Assembly (NCBI RefSeq): GCF_026242055.1
Contig: NZ_JAPJDL010000012.1
Location: 139,176 to 203,175, forward strand
Source: Lentzea sp. NEAU-D7
GTDB lineage: Bacteria; Actinomycetota; Actinomycetes; Mycobacteriales; Pseudonocardiaceae
Direction of reading: 5' to 3'
DNA length: 64,000 bases
The translations under genes were made by a program, and so were the position numbers. The notes below the pieces were generated by a model. The model saw nothing but the letters and a program-made list of their open reading frames with translations. It was not told where the DNA came from and did not search any database. This document shows, one piece after another, positions 49,540 through 58,406 of the stretch (the stretch's first letter is position 1; every line of letters starts with the position of its first letter).

Positions 49540-50499
49540 TCAGATCCGGCCGACGCCGACGCCCGCCGGAACGGTGCTGGGAAGGCTGGCGGCGCTGTCG
49601 GGGGTGTAGGCGTAGTAGGTGCGCGGCTCCACCACGGTGCCGAGCGTCTCGGGCGTGCCGGAGCGGACGTAGAGGTTGCCGCGCTCGACCACGCGCCCCG
49701 GCCCGCTCTCGTCGTAGCCGGAGTAGATCGGGTGGGGGACGTTCTCGAAGTAGTTGGCCTCGACCAGCACTCCCGCGTTCTCGGTCGACGCGACGCCGTA
49801 GAGGGTGTTGTTGCGGAAGTAGTTGTTGTAGACGTGGATCGGCTCGCCGAAGCGGACCCGCGGGTGTCGTTGCGCGGTGCCGTCGAAGAAGTTGTGGTGG
49901 AACGTCACCCGGAGCCTGCCGGTGTCCTGGCCCGCGTTGGAGTCGGAGTGGCCGAGCAGCGCGGTCTTGCTGTGGTCGTGGAAGTGGTTCCACGAGACGG
50001 TGATGTAGTCCGCGCCGCGGACGATGTCGATCAGCCCGTCGGCGCCGCCGCTGAGGTCGCAGTGGTCGATCCAGACGTGGTGCGAGGACTGCTGGATGCT
50101 GATCGCGTCGTCCTCCGCGCCGGTGAACCGGAGGTTGCGGATGATCACGTTCTGCCTGCGGTACAGGTCGAGGCCGCCGCCGGTGATCTCGGCGGAGGAT
50201 CCCAGCCCGATGATCGTCTTGTTCGACCGCACGCCCTGCTTGCTGCTGATCCGCATCACCCCGTCGACCTGGATGACGTACGGCTCGTTGCGGTCGCAGT
50301 AGTCCAGGAACGTGTCCGCGTCCCGCACGGTGACGACCGGGCCGCCCGCGCCGCCGGTGGTGCCGTTCTGGCCGAGCGAGTTCACCCCGGCGAAGCCGTC
50401 GGCGGTGGCGAGCGGGGCCGCCCACGCGGGCCTGGTGGTCGTGGCCAGCGCGGTCGCGGCGGCACCCGCGAGGAGCGCCCGCCTGCTGATGCTGCTCAT
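49540..50499 (-). CDS. secreted pectate lyase, PL1 family (copy C)
   Basis: 319 residues from ATG 50499. Twin-arginine signal (SISRRALLAGAAATALA, cleavage near AWAA). PL1 motifs: GFAGVNSLGQNGTTGGAGG, EDDAISIQQSSHHVWIDHCDLSGG, YITVSWNHFHDHSKTALLGH, RVRFGEPIHVYNNYF. Shares with copy B the STE(N/D)AGVLVEANYFENV segment. 13 bp downstream of copy D. Confidence 0.95.
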   Translation of the reverse strand: MSSISRRALLAGAAATALATTTRPAWAAPLATADGFAGVNSLGQNGTTGGAGGPVVTVRDADTFLDYCDRNEPYVIQVDGVMRISSKQGVRSNKTIIGLGSSAEITGGGLDLYRRQNVIIRNLRFTGAEDDAISIQQSSHHVWIDHCDLSGGADGLIDIVRGADYITVSWNHFHDHSKTALLGHSDSNAGQDTGRLRVTFHHNFFDGTAQRHPRVRFGEPIHVYNNYFRNNTLYGVASTENAGVLVEANYFENVPHPIYSGYDESGPGRVVERGNLYVRSGTPETLGTVVEPRTYYAYTPDSAASLPSTVPAGVGVGRI

Positions 50500-50512
50500 G
50501 TGCCCGTCCTCC

Positions 50513-51535
50513 TCAGACTCGGCCGACACCCGCGCCGGCCGGCACGACGGTCGGGACCTCGACGGCCCGGTGCGGGGTGTAGGCGTAGTAGGTGCGCGGC
50601 TCGACGACGGACCCGCGCACCTCGATCTCGTGGTTGCACTCGACGAGGACGTTGTCCCTGGCCACCATCCGGCCGAGGTCACCGCTGAAGTCGACCCGGC
50701 CGGGGTTGTTGACGCTGAAGAAGTAGTTGCCCTCGAGCACCACGCCCGCGTTCATCGCCGACGCGACGCCGTAGCTGTTGTCCCGGTAGTAGTTGTTGTA
50801 GACGTGCACCGACTCGCCGAAGCGGACTCGCGGGTTGCGTTGATCGGAACCGTCGAAGTAGTTGTGGTGGTAGGTCACCCTGAGGCGCCCGACGTCCTGC
50901 GCCGAGTTGTCGTCGTCGTGCCCGAGCAACAACGTCTTGTCGTGGTCGTGGAACCTGTTCCAGGAAACGGTGATGAAATCGGATCCGCGTTTGATGTCGA
51001 CGGCTCCGTCATCACCGTTGGAGAAGTCGTTGTGGTCGATCCAGACGTGGTGGCTGAACATCTGCACGTTGATCAGGTCGTCGGTCGCGCCGGTGATCGA
51101 CAGGTTCCGGATGATCACGTTGTGCACCGCGTTGGCGGGCGGCGAGACCACGTCGTCGTCGACCGGGAGCCCGATGTTCAGCCCGCCGCCGACCAGCCGG
51201 GCGTCACCGCCGAGGCCGACGATCGTCTTGTCGGAAGCGACGTCGTGCATCCCGTCGCTGGTGCCGGTGGGCAGCGCGATCGTGCCCCGGACCTGCACCA
51301 CCAGCGGTTCCGGTCGAGCGATGTAGTCCAGGAACTGCGCGGTCGTCGTCGCCGTGACCACCGCGCCGCCCGCCCCGCCGGTGGTGCCGTTCTGGCCGAG
51401 CGAGTGCACCCCGGCGAACCCGTCGGCGGTGGGCCCGGCCGCCGTGGCGGGCGGCGCTCCGGCCGCCCCGGCCACCACGGCCACCGCTACCGCGACCCGT
51501 GCGAGGGCGCGTTCGTACCCGGCGTGTGTCCGCAT
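50513..51535 (-). CDS. secreted pectate lyase, PL1 family (copy D, operon head)
   Basis: 340 residues from ATG 51535 (GAAAGGACC upstream); the longer in-frame start at 51607 would lie over the operator and is rejected. Sec-like signal (ALARVAVAVAVVAGAAGA ... ATAA). PL1 motifs: GFAGVHSLGQNGTTGGAGG, TDDLINVQMFSHHVWIDHNDFS, FITVSWNRFHDHDKTLLLGHDDD, RVRFGESVHVYNNYY. It groups with copy A (both have NVQMFSHHVWIDHND). First gene of the operon, so its upstream region controls all four. Confidence 0.95.
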   Translation of the reverse strand: MRTHAGYERALARVAVAVAVVAGAAGAPPATAAGPTADGFAGVHSLGQNGTTGGAGGAVVTATTTAQFLDYIARPEPLVVQVRGTIALPTGTSDGMHDVASDKTIVGLGGDARLVGGGLNIGLPVDDDVVSPPANAVHNVIIRNLSITGATDDLINVQMFSHHVWIDHNDFSNGDDGAVDIKRGSDFITVSWNRFHDHDKTLLLGHDDDNSAQDVGRLRVTYHHNYFDGSDQRNPRVRFGESVHVYNNYYRDNSYGVASAMNAGVVLEGNYFFSVNNPGRVDFSGDLGRMVARDNVLVECNHEIEVRGSVVEPRTYYAYTPHRAVEVPTVVPAGAGVGRV

Positions 51536-51581
51536 TCGGGTGGTCCTTTCGGGAATACGGCTCGCGCCGCGGCAGCGTTGT

Positions 51582-51593
51582 GAAATCGCTTTC
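51582..51593. promoter_or_regulatory. LacI-like operator upstream of the pectate lyases
   Basis: GAAATCGCTTTC has a central CG and GAAA/TTTC arms with one mismatched pair, as in LacI-family sugar operators. It lies 47-58 bp upstream of the first lyase start. Confidence 0.4.
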
Positions 51594-51649
51594 CTGAATC
51601 GGACCATAGGACTTGTGTTTCCGGCGTGTCAACGCCGCATCACATATGA

Positions 51650-51659
51650 GAACCGGTTC
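51650..51659. promoter_or_regulatory. palindrome upstream of the pectate lyases
   Basis: GAACCGGTTC is a perfect 10-bp palindrome 115-124 bp upstream of the first lyase start, within TGAGAACCGGTTCACA. The central CCGG and flanks are compatible with a LacI-type or IclR-type site; the regulator is unknown. Confidence 0.35.
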
Positions 51660-51903
51660 ACATACGTGGTCTTTCTGATTGCTTTCAGCAGATGTTCGGG
51701 TAGGCCTTTCAGTCGATTAATTCGACGTTGTGCAGAATGCTGTCGAATGCATTCGACTGGAGTGGGCGGCGCCGGGTTCACGGCAGGCGCCGAGCCGGCT
51801 CGTCCACGAGGCGTCGTCACGCTGCCGGTGCACGCCGGTCCACCGGCAGCGCCTCGATCGAAGTCCTTCCGGGTGTGGTGGTCACGAACGGTGCGGCACG
51901 TCG

Positions 51904-52293
51904 CTAGCCGGGCTTCTCGGACGACTCCCGTTCCTCCCGGACCAACTTCACCGCCTCGTCGACCGACTGCGCCAGCGGCAGCACCTGGCTCAGGGCGCTG
52001 GCCATCATGGGACGCACGGCAGCGGCCTGAGCAGCCACGATGACGAGCTCCACGCCTTCGCGCTGTGACCGTGCGTTGAGCTCCAGCAGCATCGACAGCG
52101 CGGAGGAGCCCATGAAGTCCACGGCCAGCTCGACGACCAGCCCGGCCGGACGCTTGTCCACCTGGTCGAACAGGGCTGTCCCGATCCCGTCGACGCTGAT
52201 CATGTCGAGTTCGCCGCTGATCACGGCCACGACCACGCCGTCGTGATCACTGGTCTTCATCCCGGCTGTTGACGCCGTCTCGCCTGCGGTCAC
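51904..52293 (-). CDS. STAS-domain anti-sigma factor antagonist
   Basis: 129 residues from GTG 52293, chosen because GAGG lies six bases upstream; GTG 52305 is possible. STAS fold: VVVAVISGELDMISVDGIGTALF, then LVVELAVDFMGSSALSMLLEL, where the Ser of GSSALSML is the usual phosphorylation site. Such proteins bind RsbW/SpoIIAB-like kinases. No partner kinase or sigma factor is adjacent, so it acts with distant partners or in the stressosome-like network. It ends 159 bp from the thiopeptide operon and is probably separate from it. Confidence 0.85.
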   Translation of the reverse strand: MTAGETASTAGMKTSDHDGVVVAVISGELDMISVDGIGTALFDQVDKRPAGLVVELAVDFMGSSALSMLLELNARSQREGVELVIVAAQAAAVRPMMASALSQVLPLAQSVDEAVKLVREERESSEKPG

Positions 52294-52452
52294 CGAACAC
52301 CTCACTCAGATATCTGCACCAGTCCGTTCTCGATGCTACGAACCATGGTGCGTCACGGCACGATCATCGGCATTTCACCGATCGTGAGCCGAGACTCCTG
52401 CAGACACCTCTTCGGGAGTCACCCGCGCCCGGAGACCGCGGAACGGCGCAGG

Positions 52453-53457
52453 TCAGGGCACAACGCACTCGATGACCGCGTTCCCCCAGTCCAGCGGCGG
52501 CAGGGGCGTGACCGTCCTCAGCTCGAGACCCGCCCGGCGCGTCAGCGCCGCGAACTCCGCCTCGGTGCGTTCCTTGCCGCCGAAGTACACCAACATGCAC
52601 ATGTCCATCCGCGTCACCGCGCGCTGGTCCCGTCCGCTGCCGGACACCAGCTCGCACAACAGCACGCGCCCGCCAGGCCCGGCGGCCTCGGCGCACCGGC
52701 TCAGGATCGCCACCGCCGAGTCGTCGTCCCAGTCGTGCACGATCGAGCTCAGCAGGTAGGTGTCGGCACCTCGTACGGGCAGCGGCTCGAAGAAGTCACC
52801 GGCCACGAACGCGGCCCGCTCACCCAGCGGGGACAGCACCTCCGCGGCCGCGGCCGCGGAGGTCGGCCGGTCGATCACCGTGCCGCGCAGGTGCGGGTGG
52901 GCGGCCAGCACGCAGGACAGCAGCGTTCCGTTGCCGCCGCCCACGTCCACCAGGTGCGTGGTGGTGCTCCAGGGAAGAGACGCGAGCGAGGACGCCGCCC
53001 AGGACCGCTTGCCGCCCATCAGCCCGTCGTAGTCCGCGGCGAGCCCCGGGACGGTCGCCAGGTCGTCCCAGAAACCCCGGCCGTGCACCAGCGGATAGCC
53101 GGGTTCGCCGGTGCGCACCACGTCCAGCAGCGCGGCGAACGCCAGGTCCGCGCGGCCGATCGGGCCGGTCAGGTCCAGCCACGAGCGCAGCCGTTCCGGC
53201 CGGTCGTCCCGCAGCAGCGCGGCGGCGGGCGACAGGCCGAACACGCCGGGCGCCGGTTCGGTGAAGATCGAGTGGGCGACCAGGTAGCGCAGCAGCCGCA
53301 CCAGCGCCGCCTCGTCCACCGAGGTGGCCGCCGCCAGGGCGGCGGAGGTGCGGACGCCCTCGGCGATGCGGTCGGCCAGCCGCAACGTCGCGGCGACCCG
53401 CACGGCCATCGGTGTCACCAGGTCGGTGGCGTCCAGCAGCACCCGCATGGCGTCCAC
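52453..53457 (-). CDS. SAM-dependent O-methyltransferase of the thiopeptide operon
   Basis: 334 residues, GTG 53457 directly after the radical SAM stop (in-frame ATG at 53448). N-terminal helical dimerisation domain (LADRIAEGVRTSAALAAATSVDEAAL), then the methyltransferase core: LVDVGGGNGTLL (SAM site), FVAGDFFEPLPVRGADTYLL, SIVHDWDDDSA and GGRVLLCELV. This is the COMT/caffeate-type group common in antibiotic clusters. It probably tailors the mature peptide, for instance a hydroxyl or carboxyl; the site is unknown. Last gene of the operon. Confidence 0.88.
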   Translation of the reverse strand: MDAMRVLLDATDLVTPMAVRVAATLRLADRIAEGVRTSAALAAATSVDEAALVRLLRYLVAHSIFTEPAPGVFGLSPAAALLRDDRPERLRSWLDLTGPIGRADLAFAALLDVVRTGEPGYPLVHGRGFWDDLATVPGLAADYDGLMGGKRSWAASSLASLPWSTTTHLVDVGGGNGTLLSCVLAAHPHLRGTVIDRPTSAAAAAEVLSPLGERAAFVAGDFFEPLPVRGADTYLLSSIVHDWDDDSAVAILSRCAEAAGPGGRVLLCELVSGSGRDQRAVTRMDMCMLVYFGGKERTEAEFAALTRRAGLELRTVTPLPPLDWGNAVIECVVP

Positions 53458-54672
53458 TCAGGACACCCAGCCCATCGCGGCGAACGTGCGCGACAGCACG
53501 TCCGAGCGGTCGGCGTCGGCGATGCGGATCCCGTCGCGGTCGACCACCAGATCACCGAACCTCTTGACCTGCCGGAGGAACGCGTTGAGCTCCGGTTCCT
53601 CGCAGGCGGCGCGCAGCGCGACGCCCGTGCGGCGCTGGAAGGTCACCGCGTCGATGCCCTCCGCTGTGCTGAGGGCTCTGGGCAGCCACTGCACCGTCAG
53701 CGACTCCGCCGCCGCGGGCAGGTTCACCTCGAACGCGCCGGGATCGCTCGTGAAGTCGCGCATCCGGCCGCGGCCGTTGAGCAGGTAGCGGTGGTTGATG
53801 AGCGAGTTGGCGCCGGTGCCGAAGCCGATCCAGTCCATGCGCAGCCGGTAGTAGGCCTCGTCGGCCAGGCAGCGCGGGGCGCCGAAGTACGACACGGCGT
53901 ACTCGGGGTGACCCGCCTCGGTCAGCAGGTCCGCGGCCAGCCGGTAGGACTTCAGCTGGTGTTCCAGCTCGATCTCGATGCCCGCGCGCTGGATCTGCTT
54001 GCGCATCACGGTGCCCTCGGTCGCGCGGTAGGCGTAGACCGAGAAGTGGTTGACCGGCAGTTCCAGCGCGCGGCGGACGGTGTCCCGCACCTCGGCCAGC
54101 GTCTGGTCCGGGAAACCGACGATCAGGTCGATGTTGATGTTCTCGAACCCGGCGGCGCACGCGGCCTCGACGCTGGCGACCGCCTGGTCGGCGGAGTGCG
54201 CACGGCCGATGCGGCGCAGCCGGTTCGTGTCGAAGGACTGCACACCGAGGCTGACCCGGTCGAAGCCCAGGTCGCGCAACAGCTTGAGCTTCGGCAGGTC
54301 GACCGACTCCGGGCTGCCCTCGATGGTCGCCTCGGCCACTGTGGACAGGTCGAACTCGGCGGCCAGGCAGGAGTACGTCTCCTCGATCTCCCGCTCGGTC
54401 AGCACGGTCGCGGTGCCACCGCCCCAGTACATCACCTCGCTGCGGTAGCCGGCCGCGCGCAAGGCGGGCGCGTGCGTGCGGATCTGCGTGCGCAACGCCT
54501 CCAGGTAGTCGATGCGGCCCGACGACACCGGGGTGAGCCGCAGGTCCGCGATCGGCACGTCGACGACCCAGTCGCAGAAGTGGCACTTCGAGTTGCAGAA
54601 CGGGATGTTGACGTACAGCAGCAACGGCTCGTCCACCGCCCTCGCGGGCACCGGCAGTGATTCGGTGCTCAT
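53458..54672 (-). CDS. HemN/HemW-like class C radical SAM enzyme
   Basis: 404 residues from ATG 54672. Radical SAM cysteines C26, C30 and C33 (PFCNSKCHFCDW), then GGGTATVLTEREI, VSLGVQSFD and NIDLIVGFPDQT as in the HemN/HemW family. In thiopeptide clusters homologues are class C methyltransferases that methylate an azole or side chain (for example, the TbtI-type enzyme of thiomuracin). Position supports that role over a haem-chaperone function. It overlaps the small protein gene upstream by 4 bp and abuts the O-methyltransferase. Confidence 0.88.
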   Translation of the reverse strand: MSTESLPVPARAVDEPLLLYVNIPFCNSKCHFCDWVVDVPIADLRLTPVSSGRIDYLEALRTQIRTHAPALRAAGYRSEVMYWGGGTATVLTEREIEETYSCLAAEFDLSTVAEATIEGSPESVDLPKLKLLRDLGFDRVSLGVQSFDTNRLRRIGRAHSADQAVASVEAACAAGFENINIDLIVGFPDQTLAEVRDTVRRALELPVNHFSVYAYRATEGTVMRKQIQRAGIEIELEHQLKSYRLAADLLTEAGHPEYAVSYFGAPRCLADEAYYRLRMDWIGFGTGANSLINHRYLLNGRGRMRDFTSDPGAFEVNLPAAAESLTVQWLPRALSTAEGIDAVTFQRRTGVALRAACEEPELNAFLRQVKRFGDLVVDRDGIRIADADRSDVLSRTFAAMGWVS

Positions 54673-55031
54673 GGGCGATCTCCCGCCATGCTCAGGCCGT
54701 GCCGGGCGAGCTCTTCGACGCCTGCGGCACCCGCGGGCCCGGTGACGAACGCTTCCAGGTCCAGGAACTTGACCGACGTCGGCCGGGTGCCGACCGGACC
54801 GGTGGCACCGTTGGGCAGCAACGGAATCTTGTCCCGGTCGAACGACGACATCGACTCCACCAGGTACACCGCGCCCCAGAGCCGCTTGCGTTCGTCGGAG
54901 AACCAGGCCTTGAACCGCATCCCCTCGAGCTTGGAGTAGTCGTCCGCCGCGCGGTCGTGCACCCAGGTGCGCAACTCGGCGAACGAGACGTCGGAGTCCT
55001 TGAGGTCGAACGCGACGATCACCACGTACAC
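54669..55031 (-). CDS. small YdhR-like protein of the thiopeptide operon
   Basis: 120 residues from ATG 55031. The sequence (MYVVIVAFDLKDSDVSFAELR... RFKAWFSDERKRLWGAVYLV) resembles the dimeric alpha-beta-barrel fold of YdhR-type putative monooxygenases. No cofactor motif is visible. It lies 34 bp after the YcaO gene and overlaps the radical SAM gene by 4 bp, so it is clearly part of the operon. Its step in maturation is unknown; a cofactor-free oxygenase or a scaffold are possibilities. Confidence 0.7.
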   Translation of the reverse strand: MYVVIVAFDLKDSDVSFAELRTWVHDRAADDYSKLEGMRFKAWFSDERKRLWGAVYLVESMSSFDRDKIPLLPNGATGPVGTRPTSVKFLDLEAFVTGPAGAAGVEELARHGLSMAGDRP

Positions 55032-55065
55032 GGCGGCTCCTCCCAGGTCACAACGATCACAGCGG

Positions 55066-56784
55066 TCACGGGAACGGGTGCGGGTCGGTGGTGCGCACGA
55101 CGGGCAGCCGCGGCAGGTGGCCCAGCCGCCGGTACCGGTGGCCGAACGTCATCGGCAACGCGCCCGGCACCAGCACCTTCACGCAGCTGAACCCGCCGGC
55201 CACGTGCTCGGGCGTGGTCTGGTCGACGACGACGACGTCCATCCCGGCGGCGATCACCGCTTCGGTCATGGCGAAGAGGTCCGCGGTCAGGTCGGTACCG
55301 GTGAACCGGTCCTCGCCGAAGCCGGTGGTCTCCGCCTGCCCGGTCAGGAAGGCCAGCCGCTCCGCCGCTTCCGGTGCGGCGTAGAGGATCGAGTGGTCGT
55401 GCATGGTCTCGACCTGCTCGGGGTCGCGCACCATCGCCAGCGCCCGGTCGCGCTCGTCCGGGTAGCGCCGGACCACGTCGACGACCAGCGGTCCGAGCTC
55501 GCTCAACGCGTTCATCGTCGCTTTCTCCAGAGTCAGCGCGGATCCGGCGGCGTGGGCGGTGGCCGGTGTGAGCTCCCGCCCGTGCTCGTCCACCGCCATC
55601 ACCCACACGCTCGGGATCCCGTGCTCGGCCGTGGTGTCGAAGCACCGCACGCTGTGGCCGGTCTCCGCGGTGATCGCGGCGACCTGCATCCGCAGGCCGG
55701 GATCACGCGCCAGCGCCGGATCGAGCAGCGGAACCGGGCGCTGGGCGTGCCAGGTCAGCAGGAACGCGTCCCGTTCCACCACCTCCAGCAATCCGTGCAG
55801 GACCGCTTCCTCCAGGCACGACCCGAGCGCGCACCCGTTCGACACCTCGAAGACGAACGGCTCCTCGCCGCCGGGCATGTGCCGGGCGTAGTAGTAGACC
55901 TGGTTCTCCGGCACCAGAACGGGCTGCGCCTTGGCGAACGAGTAGCCCCACACCCACCGGCACACCGCGTCCTCGGTGAAACGCCGCAACCCGAAGTCCG
56001 GCCGGGCGTAGTTCTCCTCGGGATGGGTGCCGAACGTGTCCGGGTGCACGGCGTGCCCCTCGACGTCCCGATAGGCGGCCGTGACCACGGTCTGCCGGCC
56101 GCCGGGGCTCACGCCGCCGTACCGCTCCAGCGCCTCCAGCACCGCCGTGCGCTTGCTGGCCGTGTAGCTGCGGGTACGTCCGACACCGGGTTCGAGTCCG
56201 CTGCCCGCGCGGATCGGCAGCATCGCGCTCGCCACCGTCAACCCGCCCTGCACACCGGACTTCAGCGGCCGGATCATCCCGGTGCGGCCGTCCACGTAGG
56301 TCTCCAGCAACGCGTCCAGCTCGATTTCCCGCGTGCGCGGGCTCGTCCCCAGCTTGCGCCGCGGCACGAACGTCAGCTCGACCGGGCCGTCCGGCGGGAG
56401 GCCTCCGCACACGGGGCACAACGGCTCGGGCAGGAACCGGTGCCGGGTGACCGCCAGCGTCCGCAGGTCCACCTCCAGGACCGCGCCCGCCGTGCGCGGC
56501 TCGGAGTCCGTGGCCAGTGCCGCGGTCTCGCCCGCCACCAGCGCCTCGACCAGGTCACCGGCAGCCGGTGTCAGCCACTGGTCGGCCGTCTCGACCCGGA
56601 CGGCCTCGGCCTTGCGGGCATCGGGCCGCACCCGCCGTTCCCTGATGCGCACGCACTCGCGGCACCCCGGCACGCCGGGGCGTTCCAGCGGGCCGAGCAC
56701 GACCCGGCCCAACCGGGTGCGCACCGGCAGCACCGGCCCGGACCCGAGCGCGATCGTGACTTCTCCGTTGTCCGGCAGGCGCAT
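55066..56784 (-). CDS. YcaO cyclodehydratase (azoline formation)
   Basis: 572 residues from ATG 56784 (GTG 56787 is adjacent). Zn-like Cys pairs CREC (~42-45) and CPVC (~122-125), then the YcaO ATP-binding core with RSYTASKRTAVLEALERYGG and LEEAVLHGLLEVVERDAFLLTWH, and a Pro-rich C-terminus ending PHPFP, which is typical of azoline-forming YcaO proteins. It uses ATP to cyclise Cys (and Ser/Thr) onto the backbone, making thiazolines; it needs the adjacent ocin-ThiF-like partner for leader recognition. Equivalent to TbtG/TclJ-type enzymes. Confidence 0.93.
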   Translation of the reverse strand: MRLPDNGEVTIALGSGPVLPVRTRLGRVVLGPLERPGVPGCRECVRIRERRVRPDARKAEAVRVETADQWLTPAAGDLVEALVAGETAALATDSEPRTAGAVLEVDLRTLAVTRHRFLPEPLCPVCGGLPPDGPVELTFVPRRKLGTSPRTREIELDALLETYVDGRTGMIRPLKSGVQGGLTVASAMLPIRAGSGLEPGVGRTRSYTASKRTAVLEALERYGGVSPGGRQTVVTAAYRDVEGHAVHPDTFGTHPEENYARPDFGLRRFTEDAVCRWVWGYSFAKAQPVLVPENQVYYYARHMPGGEEPFVFEVSNGCALGSCLEEAVLHGLLEVVERDAFLLTWHAQRPVPLLDPALARDPGLRMQVAAITAETGHSVRCFDTTAEHGIPSVWVMAVDEHGRELTPATAHAAGSALTLEKATMNALSELGPLVVDVVRRYPDERDRALAMVRDPEQVETMHDHSILYAAPEAAERLAFLTGQAETTGFGEDRFTGTDLTADLFAMTEAVIAAGMDVVVVDQTTPEHVAGGFSCVKVLVPGALPMTFGHRYRRLGHLPRLPVVRTTDPHPFP

Positions 56785-58406
56785 CACGGAACCACCACCT
56801 CGACGACGAACGGCATGACCTCGGACACGGCCTGGTCGTGGTCCAGCGCGACGACGTGCGCACCGAGCCGCCGGAGCACCTCGTCCGCGGTCACCGCGGG
56901 CGGTTCCGGCGCGAGGCGCTCACCGGGCAGCGCGACCGGCGCGCACCCGGCGGGCGCGTACACCGGCTGGTCGTTGATCTCGGCCTGCCTGATCAGCAAC
57001 AGGTCGCGCAGGCACGCGACCACGGCTGCGGCGCGGGTCAGCCCGGCGCCCGATGCGGTCGCCCCACCCGACAGCGCGCCGACCACGACCGGGACGCCGA
57101 GCGAGCCGGTCACGTCGTGCACGACCAGTTCCTCGCCGAGCGCGCCGATCATCGCGAGGAAGTACTCGATGCCGGGCACGCGATCGAGCTCGACCCGGCC
57201 CGCCGGTGCGGTGAGCCGCTCCGCGAGCGTGCGTGCGGCGGCGTGGGCGAGCGCCCCGGTGGTGACCGCCTCCTCCCACGAGTAACCGGCGGCGGCACCC
57301 GGCTCGCCGCTGGCCGCTCGCGCGAACGCGGCCAGCGCGCAGCGGTAACGGGCTTGTTCGAACGTGAGCCCGGCACCGGTGACGACCTGGGGACCTGTCC
57401 TGGTCGCGACCGTGGTGGTGGTGACGTGCAACGGCAGCTGCGCCAGGTCACCCTCGTCGATCTCCGCGAACAGACCGGTGGTCGAGTCCATCACCGTCTT
57501 CGCCCGCCGGGAGAACTCCTCCTCGGTCAACGCGGGCGCCGTGCGGGGGTCGAGGGCAGCGGCACCGGCGCGCTCCGGATACCCGATCACCGGGTGCGTG
57601 GAGCTCGCGAGCGTCTGCGGGTCCAGCACGACCAGCCGCGGCCCGGTGTCCTCGCGCAGACCCGACAGCAACCGGAACAGGTCGTGCGCCAGCTGGTTCG
57701 CCACGACCCTGACCGCCACCGGGCTCAGCGGGCCGTCCGCCGGCGCGGCGGGCACGAGCGCGCGGTGCCGGCGCCAGGCGGCCGACCAGCCACCCCGCCG
57801 GGACGCCGGTTGCCACCAGATGCCGTTCGCCGCGGGCATCACCTGCGCCAGCACGATTCCCGAGTCCGCGCAGCGGCGTTCCAGCTCCGCCGCGCGCTCG
57901 GGCTCGGCCCGCTCCGCAGCGTGGATCACCACCGCCGGTGCGGCGTGGTCACCCACGGCGCGCAGGCCGGCCGCCGCGCACGCCCGGCGCAGCTCGGCGA
58001 CCAGCGGCCCGGAACCGGTGATCGTCGTCGGGATGTCCCGGACGTCCTCGAACACCTTGCCGGGTGAGTCCCGGAAGTAGCCGATGAACGACAGGAGAGC
58101 ACTGTGCTCTTCTCGTTCGCCGTCGGTCAGCGAGTCCGGTTCGACGGGGCCGACGTCGCGCACCAGGCCGCGCGCCCGCAACGTGCCGACGAGCCGGGTG
58201 ACGAACTCGGCCCGCTCGGCGGGCAGGTTCGCGGTGAGCTGGTCCATCGTGCGGCTGCCGTCGAGCAGCGGCGCCAGCCGGTCGAGCCACTGGTGCACCG
58301 AGGCACCGGCGATGAACGTCTCACCCTGATGACTGACGAAGAAGACACCACCGTCGACCGGTGCGTAGTGGGCGTCCGGCCGCAGCAGCACGTTCAGAGC
58401 TCCCAT
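56784..58406 (-). CDS. ocin-ThiF-like leader-binding partner of YcaO
   Basis: 540 residues from ATG 58406; the longer frame upstream is a shadow of the SagB gene. The N-terminal ~85 residues (LLRPDAHYAPVDGGVFFVSHQGETFIAGASVHQWLDRLAPLLDG) fit the RRE-type leader-peptide-binding wing of TOMM F proteins, followed by a degraded E1/ThiF-like region and a C-terminal domain with many Ala-rich helices. It presents the precursor to YcaO. Overlaps YcaO at its 3' end and the dehydrogenase at its 5' end. Confidence 0.85.
   Translation of the reverse strand: MGALNVLLRPDAHYAPVDGGVFFVSHQGETFIAGASVHQWLDRLAPLLDGSRTMDQLTANLPAERAEFVTRLVGTLRARGLVRDVGPVEPDSLTDGEREEHSALLSFIGYFRDSPGKVFEDVRDIPTTITGSGPLVAELRRACAAAGLRAVGDHAAPAVVIHAAERAEPERAAELERRCADSGIVLAQVMPAANGIWWQPASRRGGWSAAWRRHRALVPAAPADGPLSPVAVRVVANQLAHDLFRLLSGLREDTGPRLVVLDPQTLASSTHPVIGYPERAGAAALDPRTAPALTEEEFSRRAKTVMDSTTGLFAEIDEGDLAQLPLHVTTTTVATRTGPQVVTGAGLTFEQARYRCALAAFARAASGEPGAAAGYSWEEAVTTGALAHAAARTLAERLTAPAGRVELDRVPGIEYFLAMIGALGEELVVHDVTGSLGVPVVVGALSGGATASGAGLTRAAAVVACLRDLLLIRQAEINDQPVYAPAGCAPVALPGERLAPEPPAVTADEVLRRLGAHVVALDHDQAVSEVMPFVVEVVVP

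Larger units (their letters stand above)
51536..51903. other. intergenic control region of the pectate lyase operon
   Basis: 368 bp, less GC-rich than its surroundings, with no supportable gene; I looked for a Cys/Ser-rich RiPP precursor on both strands and saw none. It contains two dyads listed separately (51582-51593 and 51650-51659). The 3' part leads into the end of the STAS gene. Confidence 0.5.

Noticed and set aside
52294..52452. Possible precursor peptide gene between the STAS gene and the O-methyltransferase
   Set aside because: No short ORF with a leader and Cys/Ser/Thr-rich end on either strand.
53458..54672. Haem chaperone HemW as the identity of the radical SAM protein
   Set aside because: The sequence is HemN/HemW-like, but overlap with the thiopeptide genes favours a class C radical SAM methyltransferase; not excluded by sequence alone.
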